Below are positions 13,781 through 21,034 of a DNA stretch of 32,301 bases, one piece after another. Location of the stretch: NCBI GenBank assembly GCA_902785905.1, contig CADAAM010000004.1, positions 1 to 32,301 of the forward strand. The letters run 5' to 3'. The translations under genes and the position numbers were made by a program. Positions within the stretch are counted from its first letter, which is position 1. Every line of letters begins with the position of its first letter. The DNA is from Oscillospiraceae bacterium (lineage in GTDB: Bacteria; Bacillota; Clostridia; Oscillospirales; Oscillospiraceae). A model generated the notes under the pieces. The model did no database searches, was not told where the DNA came from, and saw only the letters and a list, made by a program, of their open reading frames with translations.

Positions 13781-14434
13781 ATGATACGAAAACAGTGCTG
13801 TGTAGTATTGGTATGCCTTTTGGCAGTTTTATTCCTCACTGCCTGCGGGGGAAATGCGCGGGAAACCGACTCACCGGCGGCTCCCGCTCAGCCGGTGAAA
13901 ACCGAAGCGCCGACCGTGACCCCTTCCGCTGCACCGGACGAGGCCGTTGAGCAGACCGGTGAAACGGGCGCCGATGACGCTGTGAACGGCGCGGAAAATC
14001 AGGATCGGCAGTCTGCTGCCGGCCCGTTTGCGGGCGTGATGGGGACGGAGTTTGTTGTCCCCGAGGGCTTTGTACAGCTGTATGAGAGTCCGAGTATCGG
14101 CTATCAATACACCTTCTGGCATCCCGACTATGAAATTCGGATCGTGGTCTATGAGATCGCGCCGGGCTATATTCCGGAGGGGGCGTATGAGACAGACTAT
14201 CAGATTGCCTCAAAGAATCCGGATGTAACGTATCTCAACAAGGGCGAAAGCTGGTTCGTCCAAAGTGGATACAATAACAACGGCAAAGAGATTTTTTATT
14301 CCAAGGAGAGCTCGACCGACAGCGGATTGAAGACTTTCTGGGTCACTTACCCGACCGCAAAAAGAGAGTTCGGCGATACGATTGCAGCGGACTTTGAGAA
14401 AAACTGCCGCTTCGACGGTACACCGGCCGCCTGA
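13781..14434 (+). CDS. Putative lipoprotein of unknown function
   Basis: 217 residues. The N-terminus is a lipoprotein signal: MIRKQCC, a hydrophobic core, and the lipobox LTAC with Cys at 22. Residues about 25-80 are a Pro/Thr/Ala/Glu-rich low-complexity spacer typical of surface lipoproteins. The folded part (about 85-215) contains FVVPEGFVQLYESPSIGYQYTFWHP and ends near DTIAADFEKNCRFDG, a pattern seen in small Clostridial lipoproteins without an assigned function. AGGAGG (13768-13773) sits 7 nt before the ATG; a longer upstream start is rejected because it would cover the promoter and repeat. Monocistronic. Confidence 0.85.
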   Translation: MIRKQCCVVLVCLLAVLFLTACGGNARETDSPAAPAQPVKTEAPTVTPSAAPDEAVEQTGETGADDAVNGAENQDRQSAAGPFAGVMGTEFVVPEGFVQLYESPSIGYQYTFWHPDYEIRIVVYEIAPGYIPEGAYETDYQIASKNPDVTYLNKGESWFVQSGYNNNGKEIFYSKESSTDSGLKTFWVTYPTAKREFGDTIAADFEKNCRFDGTPAA

Positions 14435-14529
14435 TCGGGGGTGCATGGAGAAGCAGGAGGACGATCCCTTGGCGATCACGCTGAAACGGACGGACGGAAA
14501 CCTCGTCAGATTTGCGGATGGGGCTCCGC

Positions 14530-15042
14530 TCAACGGTGAGCTCGATCCGAAGCGCTTAGCATCTGCGCGATGCGCTCTTCGCGCTCTTTGACTTCCTTTG
14601 CGCACTCAATGATTTTCTCTTCCCAATCGTCGTCCTCCGCGTCGAGCTGATAGGTCTGGAAACCGTACTGTCTTCCAAGCGAGCAGATTACGGTCTCGTC
14701 GTCCACATGCAGGGAAATCCGGTAATGATTCGGCAGCTTCTGCGGCAGGATCGTTTTATGGTCGCGCTGGACCTCCCGCAGATGCCGCTGGGCATTCACG
14801 ATGCCGTCAAAATGAACGCCGTACAGCCGGAACAAACGCCGGATATACTTCTCCGAACGGTAGGAGGAGGTATAGATCCACACCTCATAGCCGAGCCGCT
14901 GCAGTTCATTGATCAGCCTCGGGGTGCCCAGGCGGAGCCGCTCCGTGAACACGCGGTTGAACGGGAAGGGCAGAGACGGCTCGGTTTTGTGCGACGCCGG
15001 GTTGACGAACAGCACCTCATCCAGATCAAATGAAATTTTCAT
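14530..15042 (-). CDS. HAD-superfamily hydrolase
   Basis: 170 residues. Motif I is FDLDEVLFV (D6, D8 as nucleophile and acid/base), motif II is YTSSYRS (Thr/Ser after beta-strand 2), and motif IV is HVDDE. There is no large cap, so it is a compact phosphatase-like HAD protein; the substrate is not evident. A charged helical tail (DDDWEEKIIECAKEVKEREE) ends it. The ribosome site GGAGGAG lies 9 nt before the ATG. It is downstream of the cNMP/ParB-like gene in the same orientation, but about 200 bp with a repeat separates them, so co-transcription is uncertain. Confidence 0.82.
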   Translation of the reverse strand: MKISFDLDEVLFVNPASHKTEPSLPFPFNRVFTERLRLGTPRLINELQRLGYEVWIYTSSYRSEKYIRRLFRLYGVHFDGIVNAQRHLREVQRDHKTILPQKLPNHYRISLHVDDETVICSLGRQYGFQTYQLDAEDDDWEEKIIECAKEVKEREERIAQMLSASDRAHR

Positions 15043-15162
15043 GTTGACCGCTCCTCCTCTGCTTTTTCAATAAATCCCCATGCGCCATAAACCGCACCAC
15101 GATAATTGAATGCCCTGTCGGCATGGGGATTTTCACGAATGTCATTCGGTTGACGCGTCAGC

Positions 15163-15220
15163 GGCGAGAATGACGTGTCTGAATCAAATTTTACTATGGA
15201 AGCGTCAGCTTTCATAGTAA
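15163..15220. repeat. Dispersed repeat, copy 2, with hairpin tail
   Basis: Aligns with 13571-13613 (see that entry). Its 3' part forms TTACTATGGAAGC (15191-15203) paired with GCTTTCATAGTAA (15208-15220), one wobble. Confidence 0.6.
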
Positions 15221-15243
15221 GTATTACCGTAAGCCGGACGGCC

Positions 15244-16392
15244 TCAGGGATTGGCAAGCGATGCACGAACCTTGGACAGTCCGGCTTTCATGGCGGCGGC
15301 CCAGCGGTGGTGTCCGTTGAGAATCAGATACTCGCCGCACGCCATTTTATTTACCAGAATCGGCTCTTCAAAAATATGCCCGCTCTGATAGTTCAACTCG
15401 CGGATGGTATCGATGTATTCGTCAATAATGTGATCGCAGGGGCCGATGGACGGCTGGGCGAACTCGTCATCGGGATTGACGTGCATGGTACTCGGGGCAA
15501 GCAGACGAACCTTGCGGCGCTCAAACAGAGACACGCGGACAAGCTCTCGCCGTCCCTCGGTCCAGGCGAGATCGCTTTGAATATACTTCTCAAAAGACGA
15601 TCCCCCGGCCGTGCCGTAGCGTGGCTTTTCGGAGGCGCTGCGGCTAAACTGCTCAAGCTGCCGGCTGAGATCATCACTTATCTCTTCACCCTTTGTTTCG
15701 GCAGCTTCGTTCCTGGCGAGAACGCTGCGGGCTGCGAAATAAGCATTGTTCATTTCACGGATACGGCTGCTCGTCTGTTTCAAAATCAGCAGGATCTTTT
15801 CAGGGTCTTTCTGCAGCAACGCGTAAAACGCTTCCTCGCTCAATACATCGGTCTCTGCAGGCAGATCCTTCGGCACGACGGGAGCAGCGTCCTGACGATC
15901 GGCGGATTTCCCCGTATCGGACGAGGGCTGCGATTCGATGAGTTCAAAGTTTGCCAAGAGCTTTGACAGGCGATGCTCCAGCGAGTGGCTTTTCTCCTGC
16001 CCCGTCCTTTTCGCCTCGAGCACATCGTTCGCCGCCCGGCAGGCTTCGGCATAATCGCGCGAGATACGGCGGAGGCGGGCTTTCATCTGCTGCATGCCGC
16101 AAAAGAGAAGCTCCGGATTTTTCTGGAAAAAGCCCAGACACTCCTCCTGCGGTATCGCGTCGAGCACCGTGTTGTCCTGTTGGGAAACGGCTGTCGCAGA
16201 GCGCGGAGCATCATCGATCAGCCCCATCTCACCGAAGAACTGGCCGGGCTCAAGCTCCGCCAGCTTAGTCTCGCCCTTTCCGCCATAATCAAGCCAGATA
16301 CCGACGCTGCCGCTTTGGATTTTGTACATGGTCGAGGCTGATTCCCCTTGGCGGAAAATCACCTCATCAGCATGATATGTAATATGATTCAC
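15244..16392 (-). CDS. Cyclic-nucleotide-binding domain fused to a ParB/Srx-like domain
   Basis: 382 residues from a GTG start with GGGAGAG upstream. Residues about 5-115 are a CRP/FNR-type cNMP-binding fold: FRQGESASTMYKIQSGSVGIW and the phosphate-binding-cassette region LEPGQFFGEMGLIDDAPRSATA, but no DNA-binding helix-turn-helix follows. A long charged helical region (about 110-260) comes next. The C-terminus (about 290-382) has HIIDEYIDTIRELNYQSG...EEPILVNK and YLILNGHHRWAAAMKAGLSKV, the (D/N)GHHR signature of the ParB N-terminal/sulfiredoxin-like fold. In ParB this motif binds CTP; related proteins bind ATP or act as kinases or nucleases. A cNMP sensor coupled to a ParB-like enzyme is unusual and its role is unknown. 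Confidence 0.8.
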   Translation of the reverse strand: MNHITYHADEVIFRQGESASTMYKIQSGSVGIWLDYGGKGETKLAELEPGQFFGEMGLIDDAPRSATAVSQQDNTVLDAIPQEECLGFFQKNPELLFCGMQQMKARLRRISRDYAEACRAANDVLEAKRTGQEKSHSLEHRLSKLLANFELIESQPSSDTGKSADRQDAAPVVPKDLPAETDVLSEEAFYALLQKDPEKILLILKQTSSRIREMNNAYFAARSVLARNEAAETKGEEISDDLSRQLEQFSRSASEKPRYGTAGGSSFEKYIQSDLAWTEGRRELVRVSLFERRKVRLLAPSTMHVNPDDEFAQPSIGPCDHIIDEYIDTIRELNYQSGHIFEEPILVNKMACGEYLILNGHHRWAAAMKAGLSKVRASLANP

Positions 16393-16766
16393 TGTTACTC
16401 TCCCGTTTCTTTCAATCTTTTTTCGGCTTTATTTTGCATAACTGTGACGGCCGGGCAAGAACAGAATAACAGGAAGACCGTTTTGCGGGAACCCCCCCGG
16501 GAACGGATACCGCAAGTCACAGTCGAAAGCCATCCCGGAGTCTGGCCTTCTGTGACAGGCCTGGTGACTGCCCGCACGGCGGGGATTTGTTTGCCGTTTA
16601 CCGGAAGCGTATCCGCTCCTGCCTTTCAAAACCTTGTTTCTATCCGGATCGGTTTAACCGTCTATACCTTTACTATAACATGGCGCCCCGCTTCATTTCA
16701 ACATGAAGAAATATCTTATGCTCGCCGAGCATGATTGCAAAGTCTGCGCGCGCCCTGACTTTGGGA
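16393..16766. other. Intergenic region with no supported gene
   Basis: Short frames on both strands lack ribosome sites and recognisable homology. TGTGACAG/TGTGACGG words occur at about 16444 and 16553 but without the TATKMT box of the shared promoter motif. Confidence 0.5.
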
Positions 16767-16795
16767 TTGAATCATTCCTGCTTTTTCGCTATACT
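16767..16795 (+). promoter_or_regulatory. Promoter upstream of short ORF and DMT transporter
   Basis: TTGAAT (16767-16772) and TATACT (16790-16795) with a 17-bp spacer. Confidence 0.65.
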
Positions 16796-16830
16796 ACGAG
16801 CAGACAGCAGATCGGGAGGCGACAGAAGCG

Positions 16831-16938
16831 ATGAGCCAATATGAGCCCTTGCGGAAGCGGATCGCGGAACACGGCGCGGGCATCGACCGGGACGGCGGGC
16901 TGAGCTTCACCGGCGGCACGGTGATAATGACTGTCTGA
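16831..16938 (+). CDS. Short ORF, possible leader peptide or gene remnant
   Basis: 35 residues starting MSQYEPLRKRI, with GGAGG 12 nt before the ATG and a promoter about 35 bp upstream, so it is probably translated. The beginning resembles small Clostridial proteins that open MSKYEPLxxYI, but the rest does not match. Its last codons lie inside the 5' arm of a branched inverted-repeat structure, so its translation could affect folding of the leader before the transporter gene. Confidence 0.35.
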   Translation: MSQYEPLRKRIAEHGAGIDRDGGLSFTGGTVIMTV

Positions 16939-17025
16939 AGGCGAAACGCCGTAAGGCGTTCCGCCGAGCGGCAATGCTGCTCAGCGCCGCAATATGGCTG
17001 CGGCGCCAGATGATCATTATCATCG
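16919..17025 (+). promoter_or_regulatory. Branched inverted-repeat element upstream of DMT transporter
   Basis: An outer 12-bp stem (16919-16930 with 17014-17025, one wobble) encloses three hairpins: AACGCC-GTAA-GGCGTT, GAGC..GCTC around 16967-16982, and GCGCCGC..GCGGCGC around 16984-17007. It resembles a cloverleaf RNA. One hairpin type (CGCC-RTAA-GGCG) is shared with the element at 9577. Confidence 0.5.
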
Positions 17026-17092
17026 AGGGGAGAGCGGCGCCGGGATGCCGAACGCAAGCAAGCACTCCCCGGCAAAAGAAGGAGATAAAACC

Positions 17093-17533
17093 ATGAACGG
17101 AATCCACATTTCCTATATCTGGCCGATGGCTCTGGTGGTGCTGTCAAATGTCGTATACCAGATCTGCGCGAAATCCGTGCCGGAGGACATGAACCCCTTC
17201 GCGTCCCTGACCGTGACCTACCTGATCGGCGCGGCGGCCAGTGCGGTGCTCTATTATGCGCTCGGAGCCAACGGCAGCATTCTGAGAGAGTATGGCAAAG
17301 TGAACTGGGCGCCGCTTGTGCTCGGCCTCGTGATCGTGGGACTGGAGGTCGGCTGGATCTATGCCTACAAGGCCGGCTGGGAGGTCAGCACGGGCTTCAT
17401 TATCCAGAGCGCCGTCCTCGCCGGGGTACTTCTGCTTGTCGGCGCGCTCCTTTACCGTGAGGTGCTGACATGGAACAAGCTTGTAGGCGTGGCGGTATGC
17501 CTGATCGGTCTTGTGATCCTGAACCTGAAATAA
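17093..17533 (+). CDS. Small DMT-superfamily (EamA-like half) membrane transporter
   Basis: 146 residues with five hydrophobic segments (about 8-26, 38-58, 72-92, 99-122, 126-143). Features fit single-domain DMT proteins: YQICAKSVPEDMNPFASLTVTYLIGA at the start, a mid-protein LVIVGLEVGWIYAYKAGW, and the end LLYREVLTWNKLVGVAVCLIGLVILN, the usual (G)xxLxxExxxxxxxxGxxLIxxGLxLL. Such half-size proteins act as dimers and export small molecules; the substrate is unknown. The start at 17093 follows AAGGAG 7 nt upstream. The gene sits behind a promoter, a short ORF and a branched inverted repeat, so leader-mediated control is plausible. Confidence 0.85.
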   Translation: MNGIHISYIWPMALVVLSNVVYQICAKSVPEDMNPFASLTVTYLIGAAASAVLYYALGANGSILREYGKVNWAPLVLGLVIVGLEVGWIYAYKAGWEVSTGFIIQSAVLAGVLLLVGALLYREVLTWNKLVGVAVCLIGLVILNLK

Positions 17534-17661
17534 GAAATATCCCGTCCGTCGACAGAGCGCGGGCGGACGGGAAAACAGCGTCAAAACACACGGGCGGCGC
17601 GGCCGACCGCCGAGCCCCCGGGCTGAGACGCGGAGAAAACAGAGAAAGAGAGACGAAAGAA

Positions 17662-18288
17662 ATGAAAAAGAGAACGCTCATCATCGCGGTGCTTCTGCTG
17701 CTGGCGGCGGCCCTGACCGGCTGCGCCAGACTGCAGAGCGGTGTGCATGATCTCCATGGGAGCATTATCGGCAACGAGTACAACATCGACATCTTTGACA
17801 ACACCGGTGTGCGCACCCTGAGATCCCACGGAAAGCGAATTGATATCGACAACAACATCGTGGAGGAAAAAACTTATTCTTCGGATTCGGATTCGTGGCT
17901 TTCAACCAAGACGCTGAGCTCCGTCATCACGATCACGATCGACGGAAAACAGATGATCTCCTGCGGAGATACCTGCATCTTCTATGACAAGCGCCTCAAG
18001 CCGGAGTATGAATTCTATCTGGACAACATGGACAGCACGTCGTCGGGGATCATGGACTCGACGCTGATCAGCGGCATGGTAAACAGCGTGAAGAATGAAT
18101 TCGGAAAACCGATGGTGGTCATCATCAAATCCCAGATGGGCGCTCCGATCTACGCCTTCTCCGGGCACAAGGTCTATTGGGAGGTCCAGGAGGATCTGCC
18201 CAGATTTACAAAGCTGATGATCGACGGTATGGCCCTGTATATCCACCGGGCAAACTTCCAGATCATTGACAAGGCCCTGCTGGACTGA
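17662..18288 (+). CDS. DUF5052-like lipoprotein
   Basis: 208 residues. The lipoprotein signal is MKKR, a Leu/Ala core and lipobox LTGC with Cys about 21. The mature part reads GNEYNIDIFDNTGVRTLRSHG and SSVITITIDGKQMISCGDTCIFYD, the pattern I associate with DUF5052 lipoproteins of Firmicutes; function is unknown. It is rich in beta-strands and ends with an amphipathic LMIDGMALYIHRANFQIIDKALL. The start has a weak GAGAGACGAAAG ribosome site; an upstream start is rejected because it would hide the signal peptide. It may be co-transcribed with the DMT gene 128 bp upstream. Confidence 0.85.
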   Translation: MKKRTLIIAVLLLLAAALTGCARLQSGVHDLHGSIIGNEYNIDIFDNTGVRTLRSHGKRIDIDNNIVEEKTYSSDSDSWLSTKTLSSVITITIDGKQMISCGDTCIFYDKRLKPEYEFYLDNMDSTSSGIMDSTLISGMVNSVKNEFGKPMVVIIKSQMGAPIYAFSGHKVYWEVQEDLPRFTKLMIDGMALYIHRANFQIIDKALLD

Positions 18289-18372
18289 ACTGGAAGCTCA
18301 GTATTTCCGCGCCTGTCCCGGGCGCCGGAAACGCACGGAAGAGCAGGCAGCCAGACCGGGGCAAAACAAATC

Positions 18373-18419
18373 CGCGGGAACCGCCGCCGTTCTGTGACAG
18401 AACTGTGACGGTTCCCGCG
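18373..18419 (+). terminator. Nested inverted repeat, possible terminator/operator
   Basis: CGCGGGAACCG (18373-18383) pairs with CGGTTCCCGCG (18409-18419), enclosing GTTCT-GTGAC-AGAAC (18389-18403). The 3' arm is also part of the shared TGTGAC-N11-TATGAT motif, so it may be an operator rather than a terminator; no strong T tract follows. Confidence 0.5.
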
Positions 18420-18426
18420 TTATGAT
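18404..18426 (+). promoter_or_regulatory. Shared upstream motif, copy 2 (before small membrane protein)
   Basis: TGTGAC, 11 bp, TATGAT; 38 bp before the ATG at 18465. See copies at 7507 and 20981. Confidence 0.5.
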
Positions 18427-18464
18427 CATCACGCAAGCAGGAAATACGGAAAGGATTTTTTAAC

Positions 18465-18647
18465 ATGAACGCGAAGAGTATCATACTCAATCTGACGGTC
18501 AGCGTGGCTGCATGGCTGCTGTTTTCATTTGCCTACAGCCTTGGGCATGAGGGGGCTGCCTTCGCAAACGTGCTCGCAAATCACGTGGGGCTTTGCATCG
18601 CGATCAGCCTTGTCTACGGCGCGTACATGGCCGTCGTAAAAGAGTGA
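18465..18647 (+). CDS. Small two-helix membrane protein
   Basis: 60 residues with two hydrophobic helices (about 6-26 and 38-56) and short polar ends; the loop carries GHEGAAFAN. A GGAAAGGA ribosome site precedes the ATG. I do not recognise the family. It shares its upstream motif with two GG-leader peptide genes, which suggests a common regulon. Confidence 0.65.
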   Translation: MNAKSIILNLTVSVAAWLLFSFAYSLGHEGAAFANVLANHVGLCIAISLVYGAYMAVVKE

Positions 18648-18766
18648 TGCGGCTGCGCGGCACTCTCCGCGGGATTCCCGCTGAATGCGGCCCCAAAACC
18701 CGGAGGGGGGAAACTCCGGTTGGCATACAGGAAAGACAGGAAAGCATACGGACAAAGGAGCATAAT

Positions 18767-18784
18767 ATGAATAAGCACCGTTAA
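18767..18784 (+). other. Five-codon minigene (MNKHR) followed by terminator
   Basis: AAAGGAG stands 7 nt before ATG, five codons and TAA, and a terminator hairpin begins at the next base. It could be a tiny leader peptide or the scar of a deleted gene. Confidence 0.3.
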
Positions 18785-18825
18785 GGCCCACAGTGAGGAG
18801 CGTCTTCACTGTGGGCTTTGGTCAC
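18785..18825 (+). terminator. Hairpin terminator
   Basis: GCCCACAGTGA pairs with TCACTGTGGGC (11 bp) around a 9-nt loop, followed by TTTGGT. Confidence 0.65.
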
Positions 18826-19096
18826 GTATTGTTCATAAATATTGGCGTATATGGTCATTTTTTGAGAAACAGAGGCAAAATTCACGGCTTTTTACGCTCT
18901 TTTTGTGCATTATTTGAGTGGAAATTTCAGACAGAATGTGGTATTATCCTCAAAATCCGATATCTATGACAGATCAGCATGAGACAGGCGCGCCGGTCAG
19001 ACGCAGTGAAGATAGAAGAAACGAATATAGATGGAAGACAGGAAAGTTTGCACGCACAGGATGGTGCGCCGAAGGGTCAAGGAGATCATAAGCGAA
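18826..19096. other. A/T-rich intergenic region before the diguanylate cyclase
   Basis: Contains T-rich stretches and a possible -10 (TATTAT near 18942) but no convincing -35 at 17 bp. No small gene is seen. Confidence 0.4.
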
Positions 19097-20167
19097 ATGA
19101 CGTTTGCTCAAAAAGTAAAAAAGATGTTTTTATATGCCAACCTGGAAAAGGAGGAGTACGAGAAACTACTCCCCACGATCCGGGAGGAAAACCGCCTGCT
19201 GCTGGTCATCTATTCAAAGATCGCGGCCGCCATGTTTTTCCTGCTGTTTGCTGCAAGCATGGTTACGGGCGGCTTTACAACAGTGAATACCACGACATAT
19301 CTGGCCTCCGGAGTGGTGGTGCTGGTGATTCTGTTTTGCGCGCATGGCTACCTGCACGAGCGTCCTGATCTGGTGACGTTCTTCGTCTATATTTTTGAGC
19401 TCCTGCTCTATGGATTCGGCGTCCGCATCTCTATGCTTCATGCGGATGCACCGGCCGTTTCGGCAATCGCCTTTCTGCTGGTGAGCCCGCTGCTGTTCTA
19501 TGACCGCCCCGTCAGGCTGTCCGCCGTCACCGCGGGTGTTGTGGCGGTGTTCTGCGCAATGACCGCCTGCTTCAAGGAACCGAATGTGGCGGCAACCGAT
19601 ATCTGGAACGCGCTTACCTTCGGTGTCGTCTCGGGCGCCACGACGATGTTCCTGATGAGCGTCAAAATCCGGGCCCTCGCACAGTCCAAGCGGATCGAAT
19701 ATCTGAGCCAGACTGATCTGCTGACGGGCGTGAAAAACAGAAACCACTACGAGGACCGGCTGCAGATGTACCCGGAGATATGCAAGTCGAGCCTGGTCTG
19801 TGTCTACGGTGATGTAAACGGCCTGCATGAGATGAACAATCGGGAAGGGCATCGGAAGGGCGACGAAATGCTGCGCACAGTAGCGGAGACTATGCAGCGC
19901 AGCTTTGGCGAGGAGCACACCTATCGCGTCGGCGGCGACGAGTTTGTAGCCTTCCTGCCGGACGGTCAGGCGGAGAAGACGGCTTCCGAGATTAAACGGA
20001 TACAGACCGAGCTTGAAAAACAGGGCTACCACGTTTCCTTCGGCATCGCGGTATGGGAGAGGGACAGCGTTGACATGAATAAGCTCGTCAGCGAGGCGGA
20101 GACCAGCATGTTTGAGGCCAAGCAGGCATTCTACCGCCAGCCCGAAAACAACCGCAGAAGCAGATAA
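19097..20167 (+). CDS. Membrane-bound diguanylate cyclase (GGDEF)
   Basis: 356 residues from the ATG at 19097 (AAGGAG 12 nt upstream); an in-frame ATG at 19031 would add 22 residues with a weaker ribosome site. A cytoplasmic helix is followed by about six TM helices (roughly 38-58, 64-84, 92-112, 118-138, 143-160, 168-188), then a GGDEF domain: DLLTGVKNRNHYEDRL, YGDVNGLHEMNNREGH and the active-site loop YRVGGDEFVAFL. Substrate and metal residues look intact, so it should make c-di-GMP. No RxxD inhibitory site is seen before the loop. The membrane part has no named sensor domain. Signal unknown. Confidence 0.9.
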   Translation: MTFAQKVKKMFLYANLEKEEYEKLLPTIREENRLLLVIYSKIAAAMFFLLFAASMVTGGFTTVNTTTYLASGVVVLVILFCAHGYLHERPDLVTFFVYIFELLLYGFGVRISMLHADAPAVSAIAFLLVSPLLFYDRPVRLSAVTAGVVAVFCAMTACFKEPNVAATDIWNALTFGVVSGATTMFLMSVKIRALAQSKRIEYLSQTDLLTGVKNRNHYEDRLQMYPEICKSSLVCVYGDVNGLHEMNNREGHRKGDEMLRTVAETMQRSFGEEHTYRVGGDEFVAFLPDGQAEKTASEIKRIQTELEKQGYHVSFGIAVWERDSVDMNKLVSEAETSMFEAKQAFYRQPENNRRSR

Positions 20168-20320
20168 ACGCCGCCCGTCCGACGGATGACAGACAGAAGC
20201 AAAACTCTTTTTTCTCCGGCCGATCTGCGGCAAGGTGTTCCGGATCGTCGGTGAAGCGGCGGTGAGCTGAGCGGAGAAACCAGAGCGCCGAGACAAATCA
20301 AAACGGGAGAGCAGAGCCGT

Positions 20321-20974
20321 ATGAACTACAAGGTGATCGACAAAGAAAGCTACTACCGCAAGGGCGTTTTCCGCCACTTTACCGAGGACTGCAAATGCTC
20401 GACCTCCATGACGGCGCGGCTCGACGTGACCGAGCTCGCGGCGTATTCCAAAAAGACGGACACAAAGTTCTATATTAACTTTCTCTATCTGCTCTGCAGG
20501 GCGCTCAATTCCCGCGAGGATTACCGGATGGGCTATCTCTGGCAGACGGACGAGCTGATCTGCTACGACGTGATCCATCCCACGCACTATGTCTTCCATG
20601 AGGACACGGAGACCTGCACCCCGGTCTATACGGAGTACAGCGAGGACTACCAGTACTTCTATGCCAATGCCCTGCGCGATGTGGAGAAAGCCAAACAGAC
20701 GCGGGAATACGGACTTGATATGGCCAATCACCCGAACTGGTTCGACGCCTCCTATATCTCGTGGCTGTCCTACGACTCCCTGAACGTGGAGCTGCCGGAC
20801 GGCTATCTGTACTTCGCTCCCATCGTCAACTGGGGCCGCTGCCGCGAGGAAAACGGCCGGCTCGTCATGCCGGTCAGTGTGAGATTGAATCACGCCATCG
20901 CGGACGGCTATCTGGTCGCCAGGGTGTTCCGCCTGCTGGAGCAGGAAATCGAAGCCTTTGCGAAGGAATTGTGA
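20321..20974 (+). CDS. CatA-like O-acetyltransferase
   Basis: 217 residues of the chloramphenicol-acetyltransferase fold: an N-terminal YRKGVFRHFTEDCKCSTSMTARLDVTEL and a C-terminal VSVRLNHAIADGYLVARVF. The catalytic HHxxxDG appears as NHAIADG, keeping the second His and the DG but changing the first His to Asn. Many Clostridial CatA-like proteins have this form and are not proven to inactivate chloramphenicol; the natural acceptor is unknown. CAT proteins act as trimers using acetyl-CoA. GGGAGAG precedes the ATG. The next gene, a GG-leader peptide, has its own promoter at the end of this gene. Confidence 0.85.
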   Translation: MNYKVIDKESYYRKGVFRHFTEDCKCSTSMTARLDVTELAAYSKKTDTKFYINFLYLLCRALNSREDYRMGYLWQTDELICYDVIHPTHYVFHEDTETCTPVYTEYSEDYQYFYANALRDVEKAKQTREYGLDMANHPNWFDASYISWLSYDSLNVELPDGYLYFAPIVNWGRCREENGRLVMPVSVRLNHAIADGYLVARVFRLLEQEIEAFAKEL

Positions 20975-21003
20975 TTGTTTTGTGACAGCCCGTGTGATAT
21001 TCT
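20975..21003 (+). promoter_or_regulatory. Promoter with shared motif, copy 3 (before Cys-rich GG-leader peptide)
   Basis: TTGTTT (20975-20980) and TATTCT (20998-21003) with a 17-bp spacer; the spacer begins with TGTGAC (20981-20986), giving the TGTGAC-N11-TATTCT motif. The -35 box overlaps the CatA-like stop codon region. Confidence 0.6.
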
Positions 21004-21034
21004 CTAACCATACCGAATAAGGGAGGACACGACC

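Noticed and set aside
14444-14591. Small + strand frame between the lipoprotein and HAD genes
   Set aside because: It overlaps the end of the HAD gene, has no matching family and no clear ribosome site for its ATG.
16919-17025. Guanidine riboswitch, because a small DMT/SMR-like transporter follows
   Set aside because: The loops lack the ACGR tetraloops of the guanidine-II class and the arrangement does not match the other guanidine classes; kept as an unassigned branched element.
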